Positions 38,699 to 55,126 are shown, numbered from the stretch's first letter. The stretch is 64,000 bases of DNA from Pelodera strongyloides (GCA_036852015.1 JAANDG010000540.1:37084-101083); one strand, 5' to 3'. The notes: generated from the letters alone by a model not told the origin. Numbers and translations are program-made.

Positions 38699-38787
38699 CC
38701 GACACCTCGCCTACTTTTCGAAACGTAGGCGAGGTGTCGGGGCGACACGTAGGCGAGGTGTCGGGGCGACACGTAGGCGAGGTGTCG
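38699..38787. repeat. GC-rich tandem repeat with an inverted unit
   Basis: ACGTAGGCGAGGTGTCGG is repeated three times at a spacing of about 24 bases and is preceded by its inverse (CGACACCTCGCCTACTTTTC), giving a strong hairpin followed by direct repeats. Confidence 0.85.
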
Positions 38788-39395
38788 GCGTCAGCTTAGC
38801 CAGATTCGAGTAATAGAAAATAGGTGGGCCGCTGGTGCGCCTGAGGTGGGCTAGGTGCAGGCGAACAACATACACACACGTCTACCACCGGCGGTCCTTG
38901 GCACGAGAGGGCGCCCCATTTTTGTGTGCCGCGCATCCGCTACAGTATCAAAAACTCTACTTTCTCCTCACACATTCAAAGTGATACAACTCTCAAATAC
39001 TGAAAATGGTTTATTTCTTCACAGCTTATTCAGAATACAACGTCAGATACCAAAGTAACCATTTCAAAAAACACATAATATAAACGATCATCATAAGAAT
39101 AACTCGTAATTCACAGTGAGATGCGTGAGTAATAGTGAAAGATGTATTGAAAATTAGGACAAGAGTCATAAAAAAATATTTCACAACATATAATGGTTTA
39201 AGAAAACAACATACACAAAACAAAAGTTATTGAGCAAATCTAGAACAAGTGAATATAACGTAAAGTCAGAATATTTGATACGCGTTATCTTAAATTGGAA
39301 TGTGTAGTACTTAGCGGCAAAAGAGTAGTTCGTGACAAATAGCTCGATCAATCAATATATAGTGTTTAATCAATTAATCAAATAATCAATACTTC

Positions 39396-42300
39396 TTAAC
39401 CAGAACACATCAAACATCCATCCCCATTCTCCATAGCGCAGTCGGCCATCTTTTGGGCAAGTTCAGCTTCTTCATTCTAAAATTAAATCTCAATTAATAA
39501 ATCTGTTTACGCTCAAGATCGTGCACCTTTATTCAAGGGTGGTACAATACAGTTACGAAATGTGCTTACGAAAAAATACTCTTTTCACTTTGTCACAATA
39601 CCTAATAAAATACGACAATCATCACAAACAACAACGAAAACATCTTCAATACGACAATGGTCCTACGGATACATAACAATGAATACAGCCAGTAGTACTA
39701 ACAAAAGAATAGCTCACTATACAAAACCATTACCTTAATATTCGACGCCTTCAATGCATTCTTGTCCACTGTAAACTGTACGGCATTCACGGCCGGCTTT
39801 GTCCTCAAGTAGTACATTCCAGTCTTGAGTCCCTGAAAAAAAACAATCAATAAATGAAAACGTACTAGTCACTAATAACCAATGTTACACGGGATCATTG
39901 TTACTGGTTTCATCACTAGCCTTACACGAGTCACAAATCTGTCTTATTTTTTACATGAAATACTGAGCAGCGCTAACAGCTCAGATCGCAGCAATTCAAA
40001 CAATTACACAGCTCAACAAACCGTTTTACCACAACATTATTAACTTCGACTAAACAAGACACAAGATATCAATACCAATACTAGTAAAACCACAGTCTAA
40101 TAAGTATAAAATCGAGTACCCCTCCTTGTAAAAATCATTTCACCAGTGACCGTATGCACTATGCACAAACACCGGGACCCTCGCCGGTTGGGAGAATTTG
40201 TCTCTGCGTGTCTCTGATTCGGGTGATCCCTCACTTTCTCCTACCTCCCACTGGGAGGCTGGGAGCATACTCCCGGAGTTCTTGCATAAGGCCACAGACC
40301 AATTCCAATGAGCAATATCTCTCACAGTCAGAAATCAGAAAATCAATCAATATCCATAATCCCCTACCTTCTTCCATCCATAAAAGTGCATCGAGGTGAT
40401 ATTTGCATAGCTGGGCTTTGCAATGTGAATATTCAGAGACTGGGATTGATCGATAAATGCTCCCCGGTCGGCGGCCATCTCAATGATCTCCTTCTGTGAG
40501 AGTTCCCACACAGTCTTGTACAACTCCTTCACCTCCTTGGGAATGCCCTGGAAGCATTCCGAATAAACAACAATCATACAGATACAATCACGACAGGCAC
40601 TACGGATACACATCACAAAATATGACCCCAACAAAACGCAACCCGCTGAATTTTAAAGCGAAATACTGGCCGCTTTTTGAAACACATCGAATAGACCAGC
40701 ATTCGTATGCAGCGTACGCAAATGAACAAACATAGATAAAATATCGAGCTAAATTCGAGTAAATTAGCATAAATACGCAAGGATTCAGTTGTAAACGATG
40801 CGTTTCAAAAACCGGCCGGTATTTCGCTTTAAGCATTTGCTAATTCAATGTTTAGTGCTCTGTAATATCGAATGCCCAGTTTCTCCAGGCAGCCCAAGCC
40901 CTAAAATGAAAAGGTCAGAACGCTGAGGTTAGGCGCTACGGCCACGATATCCACAAGAATCAAGTGACCAACCGCAATGCCCTGGATGGATCCACTGTTG
41001 GCAATGAGCTGGTTCTTCACGTCCTCGTTCCACACATTCAACTCGACCAGGTCCTTCAGTAGATGGGGGTTCACAATCTGAAGGAACAAATATCATCAAG
41101 ATTCAGTTCAATAATCAGACTAATACTACTAACTTCAATTTCGCTGACATACACACTACAAAGTATCAAAGATATTAGTTCATAGTAGCTACTGACAATA
41201 GCAAAGACATAAATCTCGAATGGATATTAAACTACAGTACAACACTGCAATCAACTATTTCCAAATGGAGTTTTCTATGATACACTACAAACGTACAAAC
41301 GCACGAACTCACAAAAATACCAACCTGGAAATCCCCGGAAAGCACACGTCTCGAGTAAATGTTCGAAGTGAATGGCTCAATCGATTCATTGTTTCCGAGA
41401 ATCTGAGCGGTAGACGCCGTGGGCATCGGGGCCAAGAGCAGAGAGTTGCGCACACCATACCTTTAAACAAGATTACTCGGTAAAAAGGCAGTCATGGGAA
41501 TTTGGGAACGGGATGAGAAATACGAAACGAAACCCATACTAAACTATAATGACAGGACCGGCACTGGTAACTTCCCACCAAATGAGAAAATGAAAACCCC
41601 GACGCGCGCCCGAACAGTTTCATATCTACCCAAACCGATGACCCCCAAGAGAGACCGCAATAAGCAAGATCTTGGACCAACAGGATACTTCCAAGCACAT
41701 ATAGCACTCACTTCTTAATCTTCTCCCTCAGCGTGGTCCACTCACACTGGTCGGTGGGGATCACATTCCACATGTCAAACTGGAGAACGCCTGCAATAAA
41801 ACGGGGCAAAAATTAGTTAGTTTGGTACAAATTTATAAGTTCCAGGTTCCAGGCCTTGCGTTCCAGTATTAAACAATATAAATTCTGCAGAAAATCAAAT
41901 GCAGAGATCATGAAACTCAACTCTATATACGTAGCAAAAAATACAAAGAAAGGTTGAAGGTACACAGAAGAGAGAAGCCCCAAAAGTACCCACCCTTGCT
42001 CACTGGCGATCCCTCATAAGTCTCATAGGGTCCCAACTCCTGGGCCAATTCGCACGAAGACTCGAGTGCAGCATAGTAAATCGTCTCAAAGATTCTCTTG
42101 TTGAGGTCGCGAGCTTCAGGAGAAGTGAATGGGTAACGCATCAGCATGAAGGCATCGGCGAGTCCCTGAATATAGAAGTATTAATGAGTATAAAGTATCA
42201 ATTAAGAATCTAATAAATACAAGGCAATTCGTTCTAGGGTCCCCTCCCTAACGTAACTCTGATAACACACCTCAAGGTAACTAAAGTAAAGTAGTGCAGG

Positions 42301-45300
42301 TAGCACACACCCATGAAACACGGAACTATGCTACTAAACCATACTCTGTCAAATGTCAAGCAATCTTAAATATAGGCACCGTAAATATAGGCATGTTTCG
42401 CAGAATCCACAAAAGCGCTTCCACTCTCAATGCTTCAGTTTCAGTGTTTTGGATTCTCTACTAGACGCACCTGAACTCCGAGTCCAATGGGCCTGTGTCT
42501 CTTGTTGGATCTCTCAGCCTCGGGCACAGGGTAGTAGTTGACCTCGATGATCTTGTTCAGGTTACGCGTTATCACCTGAAACAGAGATTTGTTAAGGGTG
42601 CCATTTCGTTTAAAGCTGATTTAGCTGATGACTACCTATCTACCGCATATTGGCGAACATCAAATCAGTAAAATCAGGAAACTTATGAAGAGAACACGAT
42701 GTCGGCCGTGGCTGAATAACATTACTACAATTCTCACCTTCGCCACTTCGTGCAACTTCTGGAATTCAAACTTGCGGTCGGCAGTAACGAAGCGGTTGAG
42801 AGCGATCGAGGCCAAGTTACACACGGCGATCTGAACAAGGTTAATCAATTACACACCCGATGAGTTAAATCACGTATACTGTCGTATACATTATAAATAC
42901 GCACTCCCAGTTTATTCTAGAACTTAAAACGATCAGATATCCATTACAAGTTGATAAAAATGCTATCATTAGCATTAATCAATGAGCAAGAGATAAGTCT
43001 TGAGGTTCGTTTATAAGAAAAGAGTAACACCTTGCTTCCACTCTGAGCACTTTAATTTGCAATTCGGTAAAATAAAGTATAAGTCATAAGATAATTTAAA
43101 TTGCCGCAACTGAGAACCATTCCCACAAAACTAAAAACTTCACAACTCACCTCATCCTTGCTCGAGTACTCCACAATCTCTGTGCACAAATTCGAGCACT
43201 TGATTGTGCCCAGGTTTTGCTGGTTCGACTTGCGGTTGCACGCGTCCTTGTAGACCTGGCAAGGAATAACGTACACACAGTGAATGAATTAGGTCCGCAT
43301 GTCAAAATTTTGCAGTCTAATTTGCATATAATGCATTAGGGATCGGGAGGTGATCATGCGCATTTGGCGGGGTCTTTATACTTGAGTACACAAGTTCTTA
43401 CGTGCAAATTTGCAATATCATTTCGATAATATACTCCGCATCCGCACCCGCTACTAGCTCAAAACTACAAGCTCAATCAGTAAGCACAAGACAACCAAGG
43501 ATCCAAGTCAACAAAATAACAGAAAAAGATAAATCAAATAAAATAAAAACATACCATGTACGGTGTTCCAGTCTCAATCTGGCTGCTCACAATAGCTTCC
43601 CACAGCTTACGGGCCTTGACCTGCTTACGGTAACGCTTCTCCCTCTCGTAGCTAAATAAACATTAAAGCGAAATGCCAGCTCCTTTGGAAAATTTGCATA
43701 TGATAAGCAAATCCTATGTATCCTATGCTAATTTTGCGCGATAGCCGTGGACGATCGTACAAAATTAGCATAGGATACATAGGATTTGCTCATCATATGC
43801 AAATTAGCATTTCCCTTTAATAGGGGCTAGCATTTCCCTTTAATTATAAAGATCTCTCACATCTTCACCTACGCCCAATTTCCCAAATAGGAACAAGCTC
43901 AGAAATGAAACGAGAAACGAAGAAAAATATAGACAGCTGATCAGAGGCCGTATTCACCAACACACAGGGAGCCCACCCTAGGCTCACGGGCGCTCAGAAT
44001 CTCTTCTGTCCTCGCACTCTTTAGCTCCCTGGGAAGGTCAGGGAGGGTGCCCGACGTGTTGGTAAATACAGCCTCAGGCAAACAAGTGCCAAGAATGAAA
44101 AGTCGATCACTCACTTTGTGTACAACTTCTCAAACTCCTCTCCCCAGCAGTCCGCGAGTCCGGGAGACTCCTTGGGGCACATCAGCGACCACTCCTGAAA
44201 GGAAACGATTCTACTCTCTACTCGTTATGATACGTTATCACCCTGTTTTACTTTTATTTACCCCCTACGGTTATTTTTAGTGGCTTTAGTATTTTCTCTT
44301 TTCTTTGATCTTCCATTTACAGTATTATCACCTTTTATCAACTGAAAGAATGATGCAACTGGAACTCAATTATTATTATTACTCTTTACAAACTAAACTA
44401 ATGTTTCAACTCGCACACATATGGACATGTTGTTGTGGTTACACAGTGTCGTCTCTCGCTTTAGATAGGCAGAAATCGTTCCAGTAGCAGGGAATAAATT
44501 AAGTCCGCATCTCAACATTTTGGGGAGGTGATTTAGACTAATTTGCATATAATGTATTAGAGATCGGGAGATGATTTAGACTAATTTGCATACAATGCAT
44601 TAGAGATAGGGACGTGATTTAGACTAATTTGCATACAATACATTAGAGATAGGGAGATGATCGTCCGCATTTGGCGGGGTGTTTTATGCCATGTCCAGTA
44701 GTTACTCACAAAAGGGTTCCTGGTGGGTGGTTAGTAACTGGTTACACAGTACAGAAACAAAATTAAACAAAAAGTACAAATCTAACCTGATCTTTCTCCA
44801 CTCTCTGCATAAAGAGATCGGGAATCCACATGGCGTAGAACAAGTCACGGGCACGCTCCTCCTCCGGGCCAGTGTTCTTCTTCAGGTTTACGAACCTAAA
44901 CAAATACAACAATTACTTTCAGCTCCTTATAAAGTTTGACTTTCGCCGGAACAAACACTCGCCGAGGAACATTTGACAAAAGCTTCAGCTTTAAGTTACA
45001 CAACCTAGATTATGGAATCGAAAAGACAGCATGAATCGGCATGGAAGAAAACAACTGTCGGTGAAAACAACACGACATCCGATACGATAGGTACAGCAGC
45101 ATCCACAAGGTAAGCTGGATGAAGAACCCGAAGTGAGGCTGTATTCTAAACTGATTTCAAATCTCATAGAAACAAAAACTCACTCAAAGATATCTGCGTG
45201 CCAAGGCTCGAGGTAGATGGCAAACGCGCCGGGTCTCTTATTGCCACCCTGGTCCACATAGCGGGCAGTGTTGTTGTACACACGAAGCATAGGGATCAGT

Positions 45301-48294
45301 CCATTCGAAGTGCCATTGGTCTAAAGGTATATGGTAGGATGACGAAACCCCAAATGATTTCAATTTCAACTATAATACAGAGAAGTAAAAGGAGTTCTAT
45401 AGAGAGAAAAAAACAAAGCACATACAAAGGTTATCTACATAACTAGGGCACCGGCATAAATTATCGTTGGGACAATAATAATATACCAAATATCAAAAAG
45501 GTTATCTACATAACTAGGGCACCGGCATAAATTATCTCTGGGATAATAATATACATCAAACACACAAAAAAACCTACTCCAGCAATTAGCGATCCAGTGG
45601 CTCTGATACAATGCACATTGAGTCCGATTCCTCCGGCCGACTTGGAAATGGCCGCGCACTGTTTGAGAGTGTCAAAGATACCGGCGATCGAGTCGTCTTG
45701 CATTGTGAGAAGGAAGCACGACGAGAGCTGAGGTCTGTAACAGACATCCAAATAATAAATCAAATTACGGAGAACCCGCATTTCACAATTTCACTAACCG
45801 CCTGAAGAACATAGGCCGTATTCACCAACACGCAGGGAGCCCTCCCTGACCTGCCCAGGGAGCTAAAAAGTGCGTAGAGAGTGCGAGAGCAGAAGAGATT
45901 CAGAGCGCTCGTCAGCCTAGGGAGGGCTCCCCTGTCTGTTGATGAATACGGCCTCAGATAATCAAGTGAATAGACCGTAAAACGTGCTCTACCCTTCACA
46001 AACACCAAGCTAACCAAACGTGACTTGTTATGACGTTAAAGCGAAATGCTGCCCGGTTTTTGAAACACATAGTGGGCAGCTGAATTCTTAAATATTTACG
46101 CAAAGTTGCGCAAATTTAGCTAGCTGTTTTATATTAATTTTTATTCATATGATATGCATAAGATGCATGAGAATGCTGGTTTCCTCGATGTGTTTCAAAA
46201 ACAGGCCGGTATTTTTATATTAAACCCTTTATTTATATTTAAAAAAATCCCTTTAAAGAGTCGAATGTAATTATGAAGAGTACTCGGTGTTCCAATAACC
46301 GGCCGATATTTCGCTTTAAAGAAAACTGCTCACCTTCTCGTTCCAGAATTGAAGAGAGTGGGCGAAGCATGGGTGAAGTATCTCTCGCTCATCAGATTGT
46401 AAGTCTCGATGACGGATTCAATGTCTTCTCCGTGGATACCGACAGACACACGCATCAGCATCTGCTGCGGGCGCTCGACCACCTAAACGACCTTAGTTAA
46501 AGCGAAATACGAGCCGGTTTTTGAAACGCATCGTGGGCAGAGCTGAATTCCTATGTATTTATGCAAATTTGCTATTTTTATGGTCAATTTATGGTCATTT
46601 GCATAAGCTGGTGTACTCGGTGCGTTTCGAAAACCGACCGGTATTTCGCTTGAAAGTAATTAGCGTACCTTAGAGTAAAAAAACTATAATTTTGATAGGA
46701 GACCGAATAAAACGAACCCAAGGGCCCATCCCCTTTGTGGACTCTTATGTACGTGACGGAGGGAGAAAGATACCACGCACGCCAAGGACTCAACCTATTG
46801 CAGTATGGAAACTACAGTATGTAGCAGGGAAGCACTTCTATCCTTGGCTTGCAAGTAAAGGCTCACCTCTCCATTGATCTTGAGCAGATAAGAACGCTCC
46901 AGCGTTTTGAATCCGAAATAAGTGTAGGAGAAATCGCGGTCGTACACAATAGCAGAGTTGAGACGCTGAATGTTTACATGTTAATGTTGGAATCTATTTG
47001 AAGAAAGGATACTGTACACATTGTAAGAACTGTACCCTAACCTACCCTAGATTACCACTTACTAATATGACTACTCATAAATTCACACTACATCGCTGGT
47101 TTACAAATTGCAATGGTATCGAGTAAGCACAGCAATTCGCAAGTCACAAAGTATGAACTTTTACCTCTGAATTCTTCATAATGATCTCGTAGACCTCATC
47201 ACTGAGCATCGGACTCGGCTCTCCAGTCTTGGGATGAATATATTTGTAGAGGGTGGTCATCACATCAGAGAACACCTAGAACAAACCAAGAAAACATCAT
47301 GGTTCCTGTAAAAAGCAGGTCAAACTGTTTAGGTACGCTACGCCAGATAATATAAGTAACATACCCAACAAAAACGGTACTAGACTAGAGTGGCACTACC
47401 CTACCCGGCACTGAAACATGCCTCGAATCACATAAAAAACCACCGTAGGATACTGTAAGAAAAGTACAAAGCACAACCCAAAAAGACAAAGATATCCTAC
47501 CCTACTTACCTTGCTAGTCTTCTTATGCAAATTCGAGACTGCAATTCTCGCAGCAAGAATGGCATAGTCAGGATGTTCCGTAGTCATCGAAGCAGCAGTT
47601 TCTGCTGCCAAATTATCCAACTCGACAGTGGAAACGCCCTTGTAGAGACCAGTGATCACCTTCTGTGCAACCAGAACCTACAAAAACAAGTTTAAACAAG
47701 AACTACCGATTCTCAATGTAGTTGATCAATATTAGATCATATGGTCATACCGTCAAAGTAATCAGGCGACTAGCATACTATGCACTATGCGTGCCAGTTA
47801 AAATATCGTTGAAACATAGCGCTTACCGGCTAACCGTGCCACAAAATGACACTTTAGTAGGATGGCCTAAGCTGGATACTTTTAGCGACAGGAAAGTAAC
47901 GTACAACATACAAATTTACAAATAAAGCCTACCGGATCAACAAACTCCATATTCAGATTGTACGCCAACTTGACAATACGACAAGTGATCTTGTCAAAGT
48001 GAACGGTCTCCTTCCGTCCATCTGCAAAGTTAGACGACGTTTAGGGTATGATAATTATAGATACTCAAAGCTTTAACATGAGAGTTTTGAATCTGCCAAT
48101 CAGCGGATCTTTCTTACAGTAAAAGGTTATTACTTACGACAACAGCATACACCAAGTATGCGTACGGTACGGTGGACATTAGATGAGAGTATTCGATGAA
48201 CTAAGTTTAAATGGTAACTAATTCTAATGGATAGACAATGCGGTTCAATAAACATACCTCGCTTCACAACAAAGGTGCTGGCGTGACGTTTCAT
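39396..48294 (-). CDS. RRM1: Ribonucleoside-diphosphate reductase large subunit, complete
   Basis: Class I ribonucleotide reductase alpha subunit; it reduces NDPs to dNDPs in the cytosol with the small subunit. Twenty-one exons join in phase (high to low): 48294-48258, 48021-47933, 47677-47510, 47275-47165, 46965-46867, 46482-46334, 45734-45578, 45320-45184, 44895-44787, 44194-44115, 43651-43555, 43255-43151, 42830-42738, 42575-42471, 42165-41994, 41790-41712, 41460-41325, 41077-40973, 40547-40368, 39832-39734, 39476-39396. That gives 795 residues (human 792). It has the N-terminal ATP cone ([32 protein letters not shown]) and the redox cysteine in [11 protein letters not shown]. The active-site triad is in [12 protein letters not shown], the partner cysteine in [30 protein letters not shown] and the C-terminal CxxC (GCLMCSG) are present. 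Introns hold at least six fold-back elements and several tandem repeats. Confidence 0.96.
40653..40832. mobile_element. AGCGAAATACCGGCC-family fold-back (copy 3)
   Basis: TTAAAGCGAAATACTGGCCG at the left and CCGGCCGGTATTTCGCTTTAA at the right (arms imperfect). It lies in the reductase intron 40548-40972. Confidence 0.85.
40829..40900 (-). other. Possible alternative terminal exon of the reductase gene
   Basis: On the minus strand a good acceptor (TTTTCATTTTAG) is followed by 23 codons in phase with the preceding exon ([20 protein letters not shown]...) and a TAA that lies in the TTAA of the fold-back element. Use would remove the C-terminal 119 residues including the CxxC tail. This is only a reading of intron sequence and may be chance. 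Confidence 0.2.
43310..43375. repeat. Single-unit copy of the TTTGCATATAATGCATTAG repeat element
   Basis: TCTAATTTGCATATAATGCA followed by TTAGGGATCGGGAGGTGATC and CGCATTTGGCGGGGTC. The same beginning and end flank a triplicated unit at 44540-44665. Confidence 0.7.
43663..43820. mobile_element. AGCGAAATGCCAGCTCC palindrome (copy 2), right end rearranged
   Basis: The left arm is as in 57641-57811. The right arm loses the AGGAGCTGGC part and ends in TTAGCATTTCCCTTTAA, with a second partial copy of that end (TAGCATTTCCCTTTAA) following. It lies in a reductase intron. Confidence 0.8.
43945..44075. mobile_element. GGCCGTATTCACCA-family fold-back (copy 2)
   Basis: AGGCCGTATTCACCAACACA at the left and GTGTTGGTAAATACAGCCTC at the right, with inverted AGGGAGC/GCTCCCT inner parts. 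It lies in a reductase intron. Confidence 0.8.
44540..44665. repeat. Three tandem 43-base units
   Basis: Units start at 44540, 44583 and 44626 with AATTTGCATAYAATGYATTA. Flanks match the single-unit copy at 43310-43375 about 1.2 kb away. Confidence 0.8.
45427..45560. repeat. 71-base tandem duplication in a reductase intron
   Basis: AGGTTATCTACATAACTAGG followed by GCACCGGCATAAATTATC occurs twice in a row with few differences. Confidence 0.85.
45813..45954. mobile_element. GGCCGTATTCACCA-family fold-back (copy 3)
   Basis: AGGCCGTATTCACCAACACG at the left, TGTTGATGAATACGGCCT at the right, with the same AGGGAGCCCTCCCT inner motif as copy 2. Confidence 0.85.
46036..46223. mobile_element. AGCGAAATACCGGCC-family fold-back (copy 4), decayed right end
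   Basis: TTAAAGCGAAATGCTGCCCG at the left; the right arm CAAAAACAGGCCGGTATTTTTATATTAA is damaged at its tip. A lone end of the same family lies at 46290-46319. Confidence 0.7.
46497..46654. mobile_element. AGCGAAATACCGGCC-family fold-back (copy 5)
   Basis: TTAAAGCGAAATACGAGCCG at the left and GACCGGTATTTCGCTTGA at the right. It starts 14 bases upstream of the acceptor of reductase exon 6 (minus strand). Confidence 0.8.
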
Positions 48295-48839
48295 GGTGAG
48301 TAGAGTGTGTAAGGTATTCGTTAATCAAACTTTAAAATATATACAATCAACGGGATGAGAAAGACGCAACCGGGGACTTGGTTTACCTGAAAATGAACTT
48401 ATGAAAAAAGACTCAAACTGTCTCAAACAATACATGACATTCAACGTCACAACGAAACAGAGCCAATATGTTAAAACAAGAGCCATCAAATGTATACGGA
48501 AAACACTACACTTACGCAGTTGAATAAAGTATATCAAGGGAGCACATCAAGCCCAATCAATCACATTCGACAGACAAAAGTCAATACGAAAACTCTCTAA
48601 CGCAACTCTAACGTGTGAGCGCCTAACTACCATAACAACAGAAGGAACGCTAGGGTCGCTAGGCCACCAGCCTTCAAACGTCCATATATGGGTATATATT
48701 AAACCTATCCTCAGGGGCTTGTCAACGTCATAACGACCTAACTCGGCCACTAACACGACGAATCCTGTTAAAACACAGTAGCACTGGTCGACAGGACCAT
48801 CTGCCACCCCGATACGCCCACACCACTCAAATTCTCCCT

Positions 48840-48882
48840 CTTGCCGCCAAAAATTTCAAATGCGCGCTCTTTTCCCGCACAT
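48840..48882. promoter_or_regulatory. Two E2F-like sites upstream of the reductase gene
   Basis: CTTGCCGCCAAA (48840-48851) fits the E2F consensus TTTSSCGCSAAA at 11 of 12 positions. TTTCCCGC (48871-48878) fits the 8-base core. GCGCGC lies between them. They are about 550-590 bases upstream of the start codon. E2F control of reductase genes at G1/S is well known in animals; here it is inferred from the motifs. Confidence 0.5.
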
Positions 48883-49549
48883 TTAGGTCTCCTCGAGAGA
48901 GGGAGCAAATGATAAGAGGGAAAAAAAACCTAAGATTAGAGGGATGGGTTCATGGTTGAATTGGAACTAGGTACTGTCTATAATAAGAAAAAAAAACTCA
49001 TTAAATGAAATAGAGCTCCCAATAAGTTTTACGAACTGCGAAATATGACCACCACGGCTAAGGTAATAAGGTTAGGGTTAGACTTCACAAACTAACATTC
49101 TCCTTAATCAGAAGTGTGAGGTCTCCCAATCCAAATTTTACTGAATTCACTTCTAAAGATCCCTTTAGGCTTATCAGAACATATATTCTACATACAATAT
49201 ATTAATACATTCCCCTAACAATGCGAGCACGCACTCCATGTAACACACAAGCCACAAACCCGTAATAACTTATAACATCCGTTCTTCAAGCAATACCACG
49301 TTTATTTCTAAATATCGTACGGGTACTTTCTTCTAGTTAGATTCATATACATGATACAGTAAATCCATTAAAATGCTTCCCGTTTGGTACAGTACACTAA
49401 TAAGAGTTGCAGCTAATGCATAATTTACACGTCTAGGCTAAGGGCATGTGCACAACAATGGAAACGTTTTCTAACGACCATTCGCATATCTCAAGGACAA
49501 GTCGCACCATTGGAATGTTGCCCCGGGCATTTGAATACATCTGTCCGCA

Positions 49550-50110
49550 TGGGAGCACGGACTGAGCTCTCACCACAGCGTTTCACCTAGAAAACACCGT
49601 GGCAAGACATGTTTCTGCTTGAACTGATCTCACCACGATGTTTTCGTCTAGCTAGAAAACAGCGTGGCAAGAGATATTTCAGCATAAACTGATCTCATCG
49701 CGGCAAGGCAGATTTCACCTTGAACATATCTCACCGCGGCGATTCATCTAGAAAACACCGTGACAAGATATATTTCAGCTTGAACTGATCTCAACACAGT
49801 GTTTTCATCTGGAACTCATCAGAAAACAGCGTGACAAGAGCTACTTCAATTTCAGCACAAACTGATCTCATCACGGCAACGCAGATTTCAGCTTGAACAT
49901 ATCTCACAATCTCACCACGGCGTTTCATCTAGAAAACACCGTGACATGATATATTTCAGCTTGAACTGATCTCAACACGGTGTTTTCATCTAGAAATCAT
50001 GTCGAATTAGAAACAAGGTGCCAAGACATACTTCTGCTTGGACGGATCTCACCACGTTTCATCTAGAACAGCGTGGCAAGAGATATTTCAGCACAAAAGT
50101 GATCTTCCCA
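49550..50110. repeat. Degenerate tandem repeat (GAACTGATCTCACCACGG unit)
   Basis: Units of about 60-80 bases built from GAACTGATCTCACCACGGTG, TTTTCATCTAGAAAACA and CGTGGCAAGAGATATTTCAG recur about eight times with insertions and short deletions. Confidence 0.8.
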
Positions 50111-50400
50111 CGGCCTTTTCTAGATGATTTTTAGAAAACACAGTGACACGGTGGAAAAGCGAATACCAGTAAACAGCGCTCGCCACGAACTTTTGCTGAC
50201 CAAAACACCGTGGAAAAGCGAATAACAACACAAAGCGCTCGCCACGGGCGTTTGCGGACCAGTGGAAAAGTGAATATCGGTACAGAGCGAGCAGGCCACG
50301 GACTTTTGCGGACCAAAACACCGTGGAAAAATCAATATCACACTTAAGCGGAAATACATCCTGCCACAGCCTTTTCCAGAAGCAAACACTGTGGTGAGAC
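50111..50400. repeat. Second tandem repeat (CACCGTGGAAAAGCGAATA unit)
   Basis: About four units of 60-70 bases containing CACCGTGGAAAAGCGAATA and GCCACGGACTTTTGCGGACC. Long minus-strand frames here are repeat translations. Confidence 0.8.
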
Positions 50401-51119
50401 CTGCTTAAGCTTGCATATATCAATAACCTATCCAGAAAGATAGGCACTACAAGTGTACACTAAAACCACACCCCAAAAAAAATCAACAAGTACTCATTGT
50501 CGTGCATAACGACCAAAACACAACCAAACATCATTATAGCGGAACTTTTATTCCAAATCCTCTTATTATTATCACTCCTGAGCACACTTTCAATAAATTA
50601 CCTCCAATAAGTTACAAAACAATCCCCTATGATCTCGAAGAAAAAAAGGACAGAAAACAAATCGATAAAAAGGTGTAAAACTATGAAAGCACAGGGAGAA
50701 TACAAAAAAAGGGGGAAAAAGAAGAAGAACTAAAAAAATATCACAGGACCTGCTTGGTTGAGACACGTAAGATATACAGATAGAACCCCCAACAAATGCA
50801 TAGAGAATGGTAGAGATGGGAAGGGGTTGGACCAGGGGCGGTTATTATTGGGCCCTAGCGCATAGACCACCTAGAAACAAAGAACCAAAAGGTGGTCTAG
50901 CAGCACGAGTCTCGCGTCAGGAAATCTCATGGAGATCACCAAATTGCACAATCCAGAAGCACAGACACCAGACTAGAGATGTAGAGTCAGTGCCGTGCTC
51001 TGGCAAAAGAAAACAATACAAAGGGGAGGGGGCGCATTGTAGGTCAATCAGTTCAATCTAGGGTTAGTTCAATCAGACACAAAGTCTACAATGCGCTCCC
51101 ACAATTAGTAGACGATGGT

Positions 51120-55006
<3,887 letters not shown>

Positions 55007-55119
55007 AGTCGTAATACTGAATACTCTGAATATAGAGAAATAAACTCTGTCGACCACAAACTCTTCCCGAACTGCTCGGAGTAACACGGGACTGGTACGG
55101 ACCCCCCGTCTGGCTCGCC

Positions 55120-55126
55120 TTTTATA
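55120..55126 (-). promoter_or_regulatory. TATA box of BiP
   Basis: TATAAAA on the minus strand, about 115 bases before the start codon, followed by GC-rich sequence. Confidence 0.7.

Larger units (their letters stand above)
36392..39395. other. Spacer between EB paralogue 3 and the reductase gene
   Basis: It is filled mainly by three large fold-back elements, a GC-rich tandem repeat at 38.7 kb and AT-rich sequence. No coding exon was seen. 39532 repeats ACCTTTATTCAAGGGTG of the 13.5-13.8 kb inverted repeat, just inside the reductase gene. Confidence 0.55.
48295..51119. other. Spacer between the reductase 5' end and the BiP 3' end
   Basis: It holds the reductase promoter region with E2F-like sites near 48.85 kb, and from 49.55 to 50.40 kb a field of degenerate tandem repeats. 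I see no exon. AT-rich sequence at 50.5-50.75 kb may be BiP 3' UTR. Confidence 0.5.

Noticed and set aside
50088..50447. 119-codon minus-strand frame
   Set aside because: It follows the 60-70-base tandem repeat and has no domain.
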